From Methylomicrobium sp. wino1 (lineage in GTDB: Bacteria > Pseudomonadota > Gammaproteobacteria > Methylococcales > Methylomonadaceae): a stretch of DNA of 64,000 nt. Within the stretch, counting starts at the first letter, position 1. The number at the start of each line of letters is the position of its first letter. A program made the translations under genes and the position numbers. Shown one piece after another: positions 55,732 to 64,000 of this stretch. The notes under the pieces were generated by a model that made no database searches, was not told the origin of the DNA, and saw only the letters and a list, made by a program, of their open reading frames with translations. The DNA lies in NCBI RefSeq assembly GCF_003932755.1, contig NZ_CP024202.1:682001-746000 (forward strand), written 5' to 3'.

Positions 55732-57185
55732 TGCGTTATTCTCTTAAAGGCGTGCTGCTGTTTGCGTTGCTTTCGGCAACGATAGTCATCTGGGCTGTTA
55801 CTGCTTATATTAGTTATAAAGTCACGCGCGATGAAGTCGTAAAACTATTCAATGCCGAACTCGAACAATCGGCTCAAGCGCTGTATTCGTTTGTCGGACA
55901 ATTGCTCTATAAAGGCTCATTGAATGAATTGTGGGATTTAGACAGCCCTGAAAAAACGCCGCCACCAGACCAGCAACTCACGCAATTACGTAAAAAAATA
56001 TCGTTTCAATTAATCGATAAAACCGAGGGCTTGATTTTAAGGTCGAAAACCGCACCCAAGCAACCGATGTCGCACTCGACAAACGGCTACACCAAAACCG
56101 AGGTAGCGGGACATACTTGGCATGTTTTCAGCGTTTCCAATGATGAAGACGAATATATCGTTCATGTCGGTCAGCGTGACGATATCCGTCAGGAATTGAA
56201 AGACGAAATCGCCAATCAATTGATCAAACCCTTATTGATCAGTTTGCCTTTATTCGGACTGGTCATTTGGATCATTGTCGGCCGCTCGCTCAAACCGGTC
56301 AATCGCCTGGCGCGGCAACTGGCGAAGCGTGAGGCTAATTACTTGAAACCCCTATCGACGCGCTGGCTGCCGACTGAAATCATACCGGTAGTCGAGGCCT
56401 TGAACACTTTATTCATCCAGCTTGAGAAAGCCTTCGAAAACGAACGACGCTTTACTGCGGATGCTTCGCATGAACTTAAAACCCCACTCGCGGGTTTGTT
56501 GACTCAAGCTCAAGTCGCGATAAAAACAACCGACGATGGCGTCAGACAACAAGCGTTAAGCCGTATTGAACAAGCAGTAAAACGCATGACCGGCCTAGTA
56601 CAACAGTTATTGACTTTTTCGCGTATCGAATCGGACCCCAGTTACTTGACTAAACAACCGATCAAATTGAGCAATGAAATTATTCAAATCATCGCCGAAA
56701 TGGAACCGGAAGCCCATAAAAAACGAATTATCATGGGTTTTGATAACGACACCGACGGTTTGGTCATGGTTAATTCGTTACTCATCACGATCTTAATAAG
56801 AAATATTGTCGATAACGCCATCAAATATACCCCAAGAGGCGGCAAAATATTGATCAGCCTAACCACACAAGCAAACCGCACTTGTTTATGTATCGAAGAT
56901 TCGGGACCGGGCATTCCGGCCGAACAACTCGAAAATGCGTATCAACGTTTTTACCGTTGCGTCGAAACCGCCAACCATACCCAGGGCAGCGGCCTAGGCT
57001 TATCGATGGTAAAAAGAATCGCTGTCTTGCATCATGCCGAATTACAGATGAATAAATCCCGCTTTGGCGGCTTGAGTATCGCGTTACTCTTTCCGGCCCC
57101 ACAAACCGATTACCCGGTTGCCCCAAACATCAATCCGGATTTTTTTAACAAACCGCCTTATTCTTGGCACCAACTAAAAAAATAA
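55728..57185 (+). CDS. Sensor histidine kinase (QseC/PmrB-like)
   Basis: 485 residues. Two membrane helices (11-30 and about 165-185) bracket a periplasmic sensor of about 130 residues. H box FTADASHELKTPLAGLL, N box IRNIVDNAIKYTPRG, G1 IEDSGPGIPAEQ and G2 GSGLGLSMVKRIA are all present. It should phosphorylate the response regulator encoded just upstream. The signal is unknown. It converges with the FAH-family gene, 8 nt apart. Confidence 0.92.
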   Translation: MMRYSLKGVLLFALLSATIVIWAVTAYISYKVTRDEVVKLFNAELEQSAQALYSFVGQLLYKGSLNELWDLDSPEKTPPPDQQLTQLRKKISFQLIDKTEGLILRSKTAPKQPMSHSTNGYTKTEVAGHTWHVFSVSNDEDEYIVHVGQRDDIRQELKDEIANQLIKPLLISLPLFGLVIWIIVGRSLKPVNRLARQLAKREANYLKPLSTRWLPTEIIPVVEALNTLFIQLEKAFENERRFTADASHELKTPLAGLLTQAQVAIKTTDDGVRQQALSRIEQAVKRMTGLVQQLLTFSRIESDPSYLTKQPIKLSNEIIQIIAEMEPEAHKKRIIMGFDNDTDGLVMVNSLLITILIRNIVDNAIKYTPRGGKILISLTTQANRTCLCIEDSGPGIPAEQLENAYQRFYRCVETANHTQGSGLGLSMVKRIAVLHHAELQMNKSRFGGLSIALLFPAPQTDYPVAPNINPDFFNKPPYSWHQLKK

Positions 57186-57193
57186 GGCGTCAC

Positions 57194-58066
57194 TTATCGG
57201 CATTCGATAGCATTAGACTCTTCGACGACCGAATTGCATAACTCGCCAATACCTTCGATTTCAATACGAACCGTTTGCCCGGGCTTCAGATAACCGCGCG
57301 GCTTCATTTTAACGCCGACGCCCGACGGCGTGCCGGTTGCAATGACATCGCCAGGCTCGAGCGTCATAACTTGACTCAAATAAGCAATCATTTGATAGCA
57401 ATTAAAAATCATGTGCCGAGTATTGGAATTTTGCCGTAATTCATCATTAACCCAGGTCTTGATCGTTAAATTATGCGGATCGATGATTTCATCCGGCGTG
57501 ACTAGCCATGGTCCGAGCGGGCCATGTGTATCGAACGACTTACCCAGCGTCATCGTCGGCGAACGGGCTTGCCAATCCCTAACCGACACATCGTTGGCAA
57601 TCGTGAAGCCTGCGATGACTTGATGCGCTTGCTCCAGAGGCACATGACGGCAACGCTGGCCGATTACAAAAGCCAACTCGCCCTCATAATCCAGTTTTTC
57701 CGATACCTTAGGCCGATGAATCGGTTCGCCGCAACCGATTACACAAGTCGTTTGCTTATTGAAAAATGTCGGGTATTCGGGTTTTTCCTTGCCGGTTTCC
57801 TCAATGTGTTCGGCATAATTGAGACTAATCGCCAAATATTTCCCTGGTCTCGGCACCGGTGCATGCACTTTCACCTCTGCAACCGGCAGGCGATGCGTGC
57901 CTGCATCGATGAGTTTTTGCAACGCCTCCAATGCCGACGCGCCAGCGTTTAGAAAATCGATCATCGAGACCGAAAGCGCACTATCCCCGAAACCGTCGAC
58001 AATTTCATCGCCGACGACAGCGCCAATTCGCGTTTGCCGATTATGCGTAAAAGTAATTAATTTCAT
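57194..58066 (-). CDS. Fumarylacetoacetate hydrolase family protein
   Basis: About 290 residues from ATG 58066, chosen because AGGATGA lies just upstream and MKLITFTHNRQTRIGAV matches the family start. The C-terminal FAH barrel carries DYEGELAFVIGQRC and VATGTPSGVGVKMKP, with metal-binding acids. Such enzymes cut or decarboxylate beta-diketo or acylpyruvate compounds; the substrate here is unknown. Confidence 0.88.
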   Translation of the reverse strand: MKLITFTHNRQTRIGAVVGDEIVDGFGDSALSVSMIDFLNAGASALEALQKLIDAGTHRLPVAEVKVHAPVPRPGKYLAISLNYAEHIEETGKEKPEYPTFFNKQTTCVIGCGEPIHRPKVSEKLDYEGELAFVIGQRCRHVPLEQAHQVIAGFTIANDVSVRDWQARSPTMTLGKSFDTHGPLGPWLVTPDEIIDPHNLTIKTWVNDELRQNSNTRHMIFNCYQMIAYLSQVMTLEPGDVIATGTPSGVGVKMKPRGYLKPGQTVRIEIEGIGELCNSVVEESNAIECR

Positions 58067-58320
58067 CGTTTGCTTCATCCTACCATTGTAATGAGACATT
58101 AATTTTAAATGATCCGGTATAAGGAAAATACGCCTCATTGGTTTTGGCTATTCAATGAACCACGAATGAGTCGGATGCCATTGTTCAACCTGTCATTCTC
58201 TAAACCGTTACTTTTACCTTAGAAGCGCCGCCTATTCTTATATATAATGTGCCGACCGGCGAAAGGACGGTTTCGTTTTAAGACCCGTCCGTGCGTCATC
58301 AACTTATGCTGACAACCACA

Positions 58321-59808
58321 ATGACACCCGAACAATTTAAACTGCATGCCCTGCAAGGCTATAACCGAATCCCGATCAGCCGGGAAATTCTCGCAGATTT
58401 GGACACGCCGCTCAGTGCTTACCTAAAACTGGCCGACGGTCCCTATTCGTATCTATTCGAATCCGTGCATGGCGGCGAGCAGTGGGGCCGCTATTCGATT
58501 ATCGGCCTGCCTTGTCGAACCGTCGTTAAAGTTATCGGCAATGAAATCCGAGTTGAGCGAGACGGCGAAGCCATTGAAATATTGATTCATGAAAACCCAC
58601 TGGCCTGGATCGAAGCATTCAAAGATCGTTACAAAGTTCCCGATATCGAAGGATCGCCACGCTTCAACGGCGGACTAGTCGGTTATTTCGGCTATGAAAC
58701 CATCGGGTATATCGAGCCTCGTCTCAAGTCGACGAACAAACCGGACCCGCTCGGCACACCCGACATCTTGCTGATGGTGTCCGAAGAAATACTGGTCTTC
58801 GACAATTTATCCGGAAAACTGCTACTCTTGACCCATGCCGACCCCGAGCAAGACAATGCCTACCAAGATGCCGTGAATCGCCTGGAAGATTTAGCAATTC
58901 GGCTACGCGAACAAAAGGCTCGTTCCGAAACTCACAAAGCGCCGAAAAAAGTCGACGAATCGCATTTTGTCTCGGGTTTTACGCAGCAAGGTTTCGAACA
59001 AGCCGTGTTGAAAGCGAAAGAATACATCGTCGACGGCGATATCATGCAAGTCGTACTGTCGCAACGCTTGTCGATCCCGTACAGCGCCTCGCCCCTCAAT
59101 TTATACCGCGCGTTGCGTTGTTTGAACCCTTCGCCGTATATGTATTTTCTAAATCTCGAAAATTTTCATATCGTCGGTTCGTCTCCAGAGATCCTGGTAC
59201 GCCTCGAAGACGGCACGGTCACGGTTCGTCCAATTGCCGGAACCCGCCCGCGCGGCGCGACGCACGAGCAAGACCTTGACCTGGAACAGGAACTACTCGC
59301 CGACCCGAAAGAACTGGCCGAACATTTGATGTTGATCGATCTCGGCCGCAACGACGCCGGCCGCGTCTCGCGCACCGGTACCGTGCAATTGACCGACAAG
59401 ATGATCGTCGAACGTTATTCGCATGTCATGCATATCGTCTCTAATGTCACCGGCGACTTGCAAGAAGGCAAAAACGCCTTCGATGTCTTGGCTGCGACAT
59501 TTCCGGCCGGCACGGTCAGCGGAGCACCGAAAATCCGCGCGATGGAAATCATCGATGAACTGGAACCGGTCAAGCGCGGCGTCTATTCGGGCGCGGTCGG
59601 TTATATCGCGTGGTCGGGCAATCTCGATACCGCGATCGCGATCCGCACCGCTGTGATCAAGGATAAAACTCTGCACATTCAAGCGGGCGCTGGCATCGTT
59701 TACGATTCGGTGCCGATTAACGAATGGGAAGAGACGATGAACAAAGGCCGGGCCGTATTCCGAGCCGTCAGCATGGCCGAGGCAGGCTTGGAAGGAGAAC
59801 AATCATGA
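58321..59808 (+). CDS. trpE: Anthranilate synthase component I
   Basis: About 495 residues. It makes anthranilate from chorismate with ammonia supplied by TrpG. ATG 58321 ([18 protein letters not shown]) fits the family start; the frame is open to 58291. [10 protein letters not shown] near the N-terminus belongs to the tryptophan-binding feedback site. Catalytic blocks [25 protein letters not shown] and [20 protein letters not shown] are intact. The trpG start overlaps its stop by 4 nt. No leader peptide rich in Trp codons is seen in 58139-58320. Confidence 0.95.
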   Translation: MTPEQFKLHALQGYNRIPISREILADLDTPLSAYLKLADGPYSYLFESVHGGEQWGRYSIIGLPCRTVVKVIGNEIRVERDGEAIEILIHENPLAWIEAFKDRYKVPDIEGSPRFNGGLVGYFGYETIGYIEPRLKSTNKPDPLGTPDILLMVSEEILVFDNLSGKLLLLTHADPEQDNAYQDAVNRLEDLAIRLREQKARSETHKAPKKVDESHFVSGFTQQGFEQAVLKAKEYIVDGDIMQVVLSQRLSIPYSASPLNLYRALRCLNPSPYMYFLNLENFHIVGSSPEILVRLEDGTVTVRPIAGTRPRGATHEQDLDLEQELLADPKELAEHLMLIDLGRNDAGRVSRTGTVQLTDKMIVERYSHVMHIVSNVTGDLQEGKNAFDVLAATFPAGTVSGAPKIRAMEIIDELEPVKRGVYSGAVGYIAWSGNLDTAIAIRTAVIKDKTLHIQAGAGIVYDSVPINEWEETMNKGRAVFRAVSMAEAGLEGEQS

Positions 59809-60395
59809 GCGCCGTCAAACTGGTTATGATCGATAATTACGACTCGTTCACTTATAACCTGGTGCAATATTTCGGCGAACTCGGCGCCGATGTCACGGTC
59901 GTACGCAACGACGAAGTCACCGTGACCGATATCGAACGCCTGGCGCCCGATAAAGTCGTCATTTCTCCGGGGCCTTGCACACCTAACGAGGCCGGAATTT
60001 CGGTCGAAGCGATATTGAAATTCGCGGGCCGTTTTCCGATTCTAGGCGTGTGTCTCGGCCATCAAAGTATTGGACATGCTTTCGGAGGCAACATCATCCA
60101 TGCTAAAAGCATTATGCATGGTAAAACATCACCGGTTTATCACAACGATATCGGAGTATTCAAAGGATTGAGCAACCCGTTTACCGCAACGCGCTATCAT
60201 TCATTAGTCATCGATCAAGCCACGCTGCCGGAGTGCCTTGAAATCACGGCGTGGACTCAGGACGAAACCGGCAATATCGAAGAAATCATGGGCGTCCGCC
60301 ATAAAATATTTGATATCGAAGGCGTGCAGTTTCATCCGGAATCGATCTTGACTGAACACGGCCACGATCTGCTGCGAAACTTTTTGGAAAGATGA
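59805..60395 (+). CDS. trpG: Anthranilate synthase glutamine amidotransferase component
   Basis: 196 residues from ATG 59805. Class I amidotransferase with the oxyanion region [15 protein letters not shown], nucleophile C in [15 protein letters not shown] and the His/Glu pair in [13 protein letters not shown]. It releases ammonia from glutamine for TrpE and may also serve folate synthesis as PabA. ATGA overlap with trpE; trpD follows after 87 nt. Confidence 0.95.
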   Translation: MSAVKLVMIDNYDSFTYNLVQYFGELGADVTVVRNDEVTVTDIERLAPDKVVISPGPCTPNEAGISVEAILKFAGRFPILGVCLGHQSIGHAFGGNIIHAKSIMHGKTSPVYHNDIGVFKGLSNPFTATRYHSLVIDQATLPECLEITAWTQDETGNIEEIMGVRHKIFDIEGVQFHPESILTEHGHDLLRNFLER

Positions 60396-60482
60396 ACGAA
60401 GCCCATCCTACGGTAAAACTCGTAATATACGCGATTTATTGATCCGACTTCCAACTACCGACGAGAATATTAGCTAAACACT

Positions 60483-61517
60483 ATGGATCTCAAACAAGCT
60501 CTACAAGCTCTCCTAACCAAGCATAATCTCAATCACGAGCAAATGCGCGATGTGATGCGCATTATCATGACCGGCGGTGCGACCGATGCACAAATCGCCG
60601 CATTCTTGATTGCGTTACGCTGCAAAGGAGAAACCATCGAGGAAATCGTCGCTGCTGTCGAAGTGATGCGCGAATTAGCCGACACCATCGAAATCAGCGG
60701 CGAGCATGTCGTGGACACATGCGGAACTGGAGGAGACGGTGCAAACACATTCAATATTTCGACGGCCAGCGCTTTCGTCGTTGCGGCAGCCGGAGGCAAA
60801 GTCGCCAAACACGGCAATCGTTCGGTTTCCAGCCGCACCGGCAGTGCTGACGTGCTGGAAGCGGCCGGTGTCAACCTGGACTTAAGCCACGAACAAGTCA
60901 TCCGCTGCGTCAATGAAGTCGGCGTCGGTTTTTTGTTCGCACCGAAACATCACGGCGCGATGAAATATTCGGTCGGTCCTCGCCAAGAAATGGGCGTTCG
61001 GACACTATTCAACTTATTGGGTCCATTATCCAATCCGGCTAAGACACCGAATCAATTGATCGGCGTCTATGCAAAAGAATGGGTTCGGCCGATGACCGAA
61101 GTGCTGAAAAAACTCGGCAGCCACCATGTCATCGTGGTCAGTGCAGAAGACGGACTCGATGAAATCAGCATTGCCTCATCGACCTCGGTGGCGGAACTGA
61201 AAAACGGCAACATCAATTGCTACACGATCACGCCGGTTCAATTCGGTCTCAAACGAGGCAATCTGGAAGAACTCGCGGTCGATAGTGCCGCAGACAGTCT
61301 AGCAATGATTTACTCGGCACTCGACAATCAACCGGGACCTGCCCGAGACATCGTCGCGCTCAATGCCGGTGCGGCAATTTATGCGGCCGGCCTGACCGAC
61401 AACTTACATTCCGGTGTGCATAAAGCTCAAATAGCCATTGAAAGCGGCATGGCAAAAGCGAAATTGAATACATTCATCGAATTTTCCAACGCGCTCACTT
61501 CAAGCGAATCATCATGA
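60483..61517 (+). CDS. trpD: Anthranilate phosphoribosyltransferase
   Basis: 344 residues. It adds phosphoribose from PRPP to anthranilate. The glycine loop [36 protein letters not shown] and the metal-site DGLDEI are intact. ATG 60483 gives the usual length. Its end overlaps trpC by 4 nt. Confidence 0.96.
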   Translation: MDLKQALQALLTKHNLNHEQMRDVMRIIMTGGATDAQIAAFLIALRCKGETIEEIVAAVEVMRELADTIEISGEHVVDTCGTGGDGANTFNISTASAFVVAAAGGKVAKHGNRSVSSRTGSADVLEAAGVNLDLSHEQVIRCVNEVGVGFLFAPKHHGAMKYSVGPRQEMGVRTLFNLLGPLSNPAKTPNQLIGVYAKEWVRPMTEVLKKLGSHHVIVVSAEDGLDEISIASSTSVAELKNGNINCYTITPVQFGLKRGNLEELAVDSAADSLAMIYSALDNQPGPARDIVALNAGAAIYAAGLTDNLHSGVHKAQIAIESGMAKAKLNTFIEFSNALTSSESS

Positions 61518-62317
61518 CCGATACTCCCGATATTCTAAAAAAAATCCTAGATACCAAAGCCGACGAAATCGCACGCCGCAAGCTGAACACGACGATCGAT
61601 ATGCTGAGTGAAATCGCAGGCGGCGTCGAAAGCCCGCGCGGATTCGCCGCCGCGCTACAAAGCAAGGTTGCTGCAAAGAAACCCGCGATCATCGCTGAAG
61701 TCAAAAAAGCCTCGCCGAGCAAGGGCGTGATTCGCGAAAACTTCGATCCGGTCGCGATCGGCCAGGATTATGCGATGAACGGCGCTGCCTGCCTGTCGGT
61801 GCTGACCGACAAGGAATATTTCCAAGGATCCGAGGTGTATCTGCAAATGGTTAGGGAACGCTGCCCGCTGCCGGTCTTGCGCAAGGATTTCATGATCGAC
61901 CCTTACCAGGTCTTCGAAGCGCGCGCCTTAGGAGCCGATTGCATTTTGCTGATCGTCGCCGCGCTCGACGATACACAAATGCATGAACTCGCGAACACCG
62001 CGAAGGAATTGGGCATGGACGTTCTAGTCGAGGTCCACGATGCCGACGAACTGCAACGCGCGCTGACGCTCGACACACCGCTGATCGGCATCAACAACCG
62101 GAACCTAAGAACCTTCGAAACGTCGCTGCAAACGACGCTGGACTTGAAGCAGCAAATCCCTGAGGACCGCCTTGTCATCACAGAGAGCGGTATCCATACT
62201 ACAGAAGACGTCAAGCTGATGACAGACCATGGCATCTATGCCTTCCTGGTCGGCGAAGCCTTCATGCGTGCACCAAGTCCCGGACAAAAAATGCGCGAAT
62301 TGTTCGAATTGCCGTAA
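61514..62317 (+). CDS. trpC: Indole-3-glycerol phosphate synthase
   Basis: 267 residues, monofunctional (no TrpF domain). [19 protein letters not shown] holds the first catalytic lysine, [21 protein letters not shown] the second, and [13 protein letters not shown] and [13 protein letters not shown] the substrate site. ATGA overlap with trpD. The trp run stops here; trpF, trpB and trpA must lie elsewhere. Confidence 0.96.
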   Translation: MTDTPDILKKILDTKADEIARRKLNTTIDMLSEIAGGVESPRGFAAALQSKVAAKKPAIIAEVKKASPSKGVIRENFDPVAIGQDYAMNGAACLSVLTDKEYFQGSEVYLQMVRERCPLPVLRKDFMIDPYQVFEARALGADCILLIVAALDDTQMHELANTAKELGMDVLVEVHDADELQRALTLDTPLIGINNRNLRTFETSLQTTLDLKQQIPEDRLVITESGIHTTEDVKLMTDHGIYAFLVGEAFMRAPSPGQKMRELFELP

Positions 62318-62400
62318 ATTTGTTGTTTTATCCCTCCTTTTACGGAAATATCGTTCACGCTTAGTAAGGTGCGAGGTAAGTATTTAGCGTCAGTATGCCA

Positions 62401-62545
62401 CCGACAAGCACGGATGTATTCACCCGGCACCTAAATCTCATAGCCCATTGACTATATGGATAAATTAGGTGCTGGGCCTGTCAAGCGAGTTAGCGAACCC
62501 GCTACAAAAATCATAACTTAAGGAAGTTATTTGTCACGAAATCCT
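62401..62545. repeat. Truncated type 1 repeat with nested hairpin
   Basis: Holds the nested hairpin (GGCACCTAAAT...ATTAGGTGCTG, about 62426-62475) with TTCAC kept at its left only, then about 75 nt matching 44845-44913, including the right terminal repeat. The left half of the element is absent. It fills most of the trpC to SPOR gap. Confidence 0.65.
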
Positions 62546-62587
62546 GTCGCCAACATCCTCGCCAACCCCGATTTACTCCCACAAAAA

Positions 62588-63178
62588 TTAAGGACTGATT
62601 TCGGTCACCATGACATCGATACCGTTTTCCTTAAGCCGGTTCTTAATTGTCGTGACGCTCGACATCTGCTCGTAAGGCCCCATTTTGACGCGGTTCCAAA
62701 TCGCATCGCCGACCTGGGCTTTCTCGACGCGGGATTCGATACCCATTAGCGCCAACTTAGCGCGCAGCCGGTCGGCATCGGCGAACTCTCTGAACGAGCC
62801 TGCCTGCAGCAGATATTGAGTCGCCTTAGCCTTGCCGACGCGCTCTTCGCGCACCCGAGTTTTGATCTCATAATCGGGCACGACGACTTCTTTTTCCGGT
62901 AATATTGTATAAAAATCGAAACGCGGCTCGTCGATCGCTTCCGGCTTTGGCGGTTTCGTCTTTGTTGGTGTTTTGACTTGATCGGCGACTTGTTTAGGAA
63001 GCGTTTGTTTAGTCGGGATCTTGTTTTCCGGCGTAGGCCCGCACCATTTTAGCAATAGCACCGGAAATACCACGATCACGAGGATGAGCACCAGCCAGTT
63101 CCACCAAGTTGCGGGGACACTGGCTTTCGGTTTCGGCTGGGTCCGGTGTTGTCCCCTGTGTTTATAGTCTCTTGCCAT
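62588..63178 (-). CDS. SPOR-domain inner-membrane protein
   Basis: 196 residues. A short basic cytoplasmic start, one membrane helix (WNWLVLILVIVVFPVLLL), a Pro/Lys-rich periplasmic linker and a C-terminal SPOR domain (YLLQAGSFREFADADRLRAK ... RVKMGPYEQM). SPOR domains bind denuded septal glycan, so it likely acts at division, as FtsN does. It begins 1 nt after the argS stop, an arrangement usual in gammaproteobacteria. Confidence 0.9.
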   Translation of the reverse strand: MARDYKHRGQHRTQPKPKASVPATWWNWLVLILVIVVFPVLLLKWCGPTPENKIPTKQTLPKQVADQVKTPTKTKPPKPEAIDEPRFDFYTILPEKEVVVPDYEIKTRVREERVGKAKATQYLLQAGSFREFADADRLRAKLALMGIESRVEKAQVGDAIWNRVKMGPYEQMSSVTTIKNRLKENGIDVMVTEISP

Positions 63179-63179
63179 A

Positions 63180-64000
63180 TTACATCACTTCAGGCGCATT
63201 GATCTTCAACAACTCCAAGCCATTGGCCATGACTTGTTTTGCGGCGGAGATCAAGTTTAGTCGCGCATTCCTCAATGCCGGGTCATCGACCAGAAACTGA
63301 TGAGCATTGTAATAAGTATGAAAGTCGGTCGCCAAGTCGCGCAGATAATGAATCAACTGGTGCGGCTCGTAGTTCAGGGCAGAGCGCTCCAGTACTTCGG
63401 GGTAACGCGCCAAGGTACCGATCAGATTTAATTCATGTTCTTCCTTCAATAGCGGCAAATGCTTCATGCCTTCGAGTAAATCGCGCGCCCAGTTTTTTTC
63501 GTCGAGCTGCCGAAACACGCTACAAATCCGCGCATAGGCGTATTGCACATAATAGACCGGGTTTTCGTTGGTTCGCGATGTCGCAAGCTTCAAATCGAAA
63601 TCCATATGCTGTTCCGAACGGCGCATGACATAGAAAAAACGCGCGGCATCCTTACCGACTTCGTTACGCAACTGTCGTAAGGTCACGAATTCGCCGGAAC
63701 GGGTCGACATTTGCACTTTTTCTTCACCACGATACAGCACCGCGAATTGCACCAACAATACCGTCAATTTCGATTCGTCGGCGCCAAGCGCCTGCATCGC
63801 GGCCTTGACCCGCGGGATGTAACCGTGATGATCGGCCCCCCAAATGTTGATAATGCGGTCGTAACCCCGGTGCAATTTGTTCATATGATAGGCGATATCG
63901 GACGCAAAATAGGTGCCTTGACCGTTTTCACGCACGACGACGCGGTCTTTTTCATCGCCCAAACGACTCGATGCAAACCAGGTTGCCCCGTCTTTTTCGT
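63180..64000 (-). CDS. argS: Arginyl-tRNA synthetase, C-terminal part (partial)
   Basis: The frame runs to the right edge of the window. Visible are [35 protein letters not shown], the KMSKS-equivalent region [16 protein letters not shown] and a DALR anticodon-binding domain ending [10 protein letters not shown]. It charges tRNA-Arg. The catalytic HIGH motif and N-terminus lie beyond the window. Confidence 0.95.
   Translation of the reverse strand, partial: EKDGATWFASSRLGDEKDRVVVRENGQGTYFASDIAYHMNKLHRGYDRIINIWGADHHGYIPRVKAAMQALGADESKLTVLLVQFAVLYRGEEKVQMSTRSGEFVTLRQLRNEVGKDAARFFYVMRRSEQHMDFDLKLATSRTNENPVYYVQYAYARICSVFRQLDEKNWARDLLEGMKHLPLLKEEHELNLIGTLARYPEVLERSALNYEPHQLIHYLRDLATDFHTYYNAHQFLVDDPALRNARLNLISAAKQVMANGLELLKINAPEVM

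Noticed and set aside
58139-58320. trp attenuator leader
   Set aside because: No short frame with consecutive Trp codons and no terminator/antiterminator pair could be seen.

Overview
The window reads as a chromosomal segment of a gammaproteobacterium. The overall gene set (ThiS-ThiG fusion, trpE-G-D-C cluster, DUF3999/DUF2339 pair, copper P-type ATPase cluster, cytochrome b561-type protein, GH17-GT2 glucan synthase) and the very frequent short intergenic repeats fit a methanotroph of the Methylococcales. That assignment is an inference from gene content; no methane oxidation gene lies in the window.

Layout. 1-3.9 kb: end of an unrecognised gene, then a NERD-domain protein and a CoiA-like protein in one operon, divergent from an unrecognised membrane protein. 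3.9-7.2 kb: a scar region holding a 178-bp MITE-like element, an IS1595-type transposase with two compensating frameshifts, and remnants of a P-type ATPase, a cytochrome with a nonsense codon and a GGDEF protein. 7.2-11.7 kb: membrane-anchored LuxR-type regulator, divergent cytochrome b561-like gene, tRNA-Thr(CGT), GH17-GT2 glucan synthase. 11.9-29.8 kb: a long run of leftward genes: DUF3999/DUF2339, a four-gene cassette (C5 cytosine methyltransferase, large double-GHKL ATPase, receiver-domain protein, Vsr), a three-gene phospholipid set, and a two-gene cassette (AAA/DUF4143 ATPase plus a 1351-residue NACHT-like NTPase ending in a PD-(D/E)XK-like nuclease motif) preceded by a perfect 34-bp palindrome. 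30-36 kb: aquaporin Z, a secreted beta-helix protein, thiopurine methyltransferase, murein endopeptidase MepA and an acyltransferase. 36.5-42 kb: a metal-handling cluster around a copper P-type ATPase. 42-45 kb: small conserved proteins among dense repeats. 45-64 kb: ABC exporter, aroG, thiSG, trmB, dynamin-like GTPase, pyrE, hemW, a two-component system, an FAH-family hydrolase, trpEGDC, a SPOR-domain protein and the 3' part of argS.

How parts work together. AroG feeds chorismate production and TrpE/G/D/C carry it to indole-glycerol phosphate. The metal cluster combines a P1B ATPase, a TauE/SafE-like membrane protein, a degenerate HMA protein and a previously easy-to-miss 56-residue cysteine-rich protein. 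The two cassettes at 15.8-22.0 kb and 24.5-29.8 kb look like genome-defence modules: one couples DNA methylation and mismatch nicking to a histidine-kinase/receiver-like pair, the other couples a STAND NTPase to a C-terminal nuclease. They are the best candidates for an undescribed system here. Intergenic space is unusually rich in inverted repeats, including a 300-bp element with terminal inverted repeats that itself carries a nested hairpin element.
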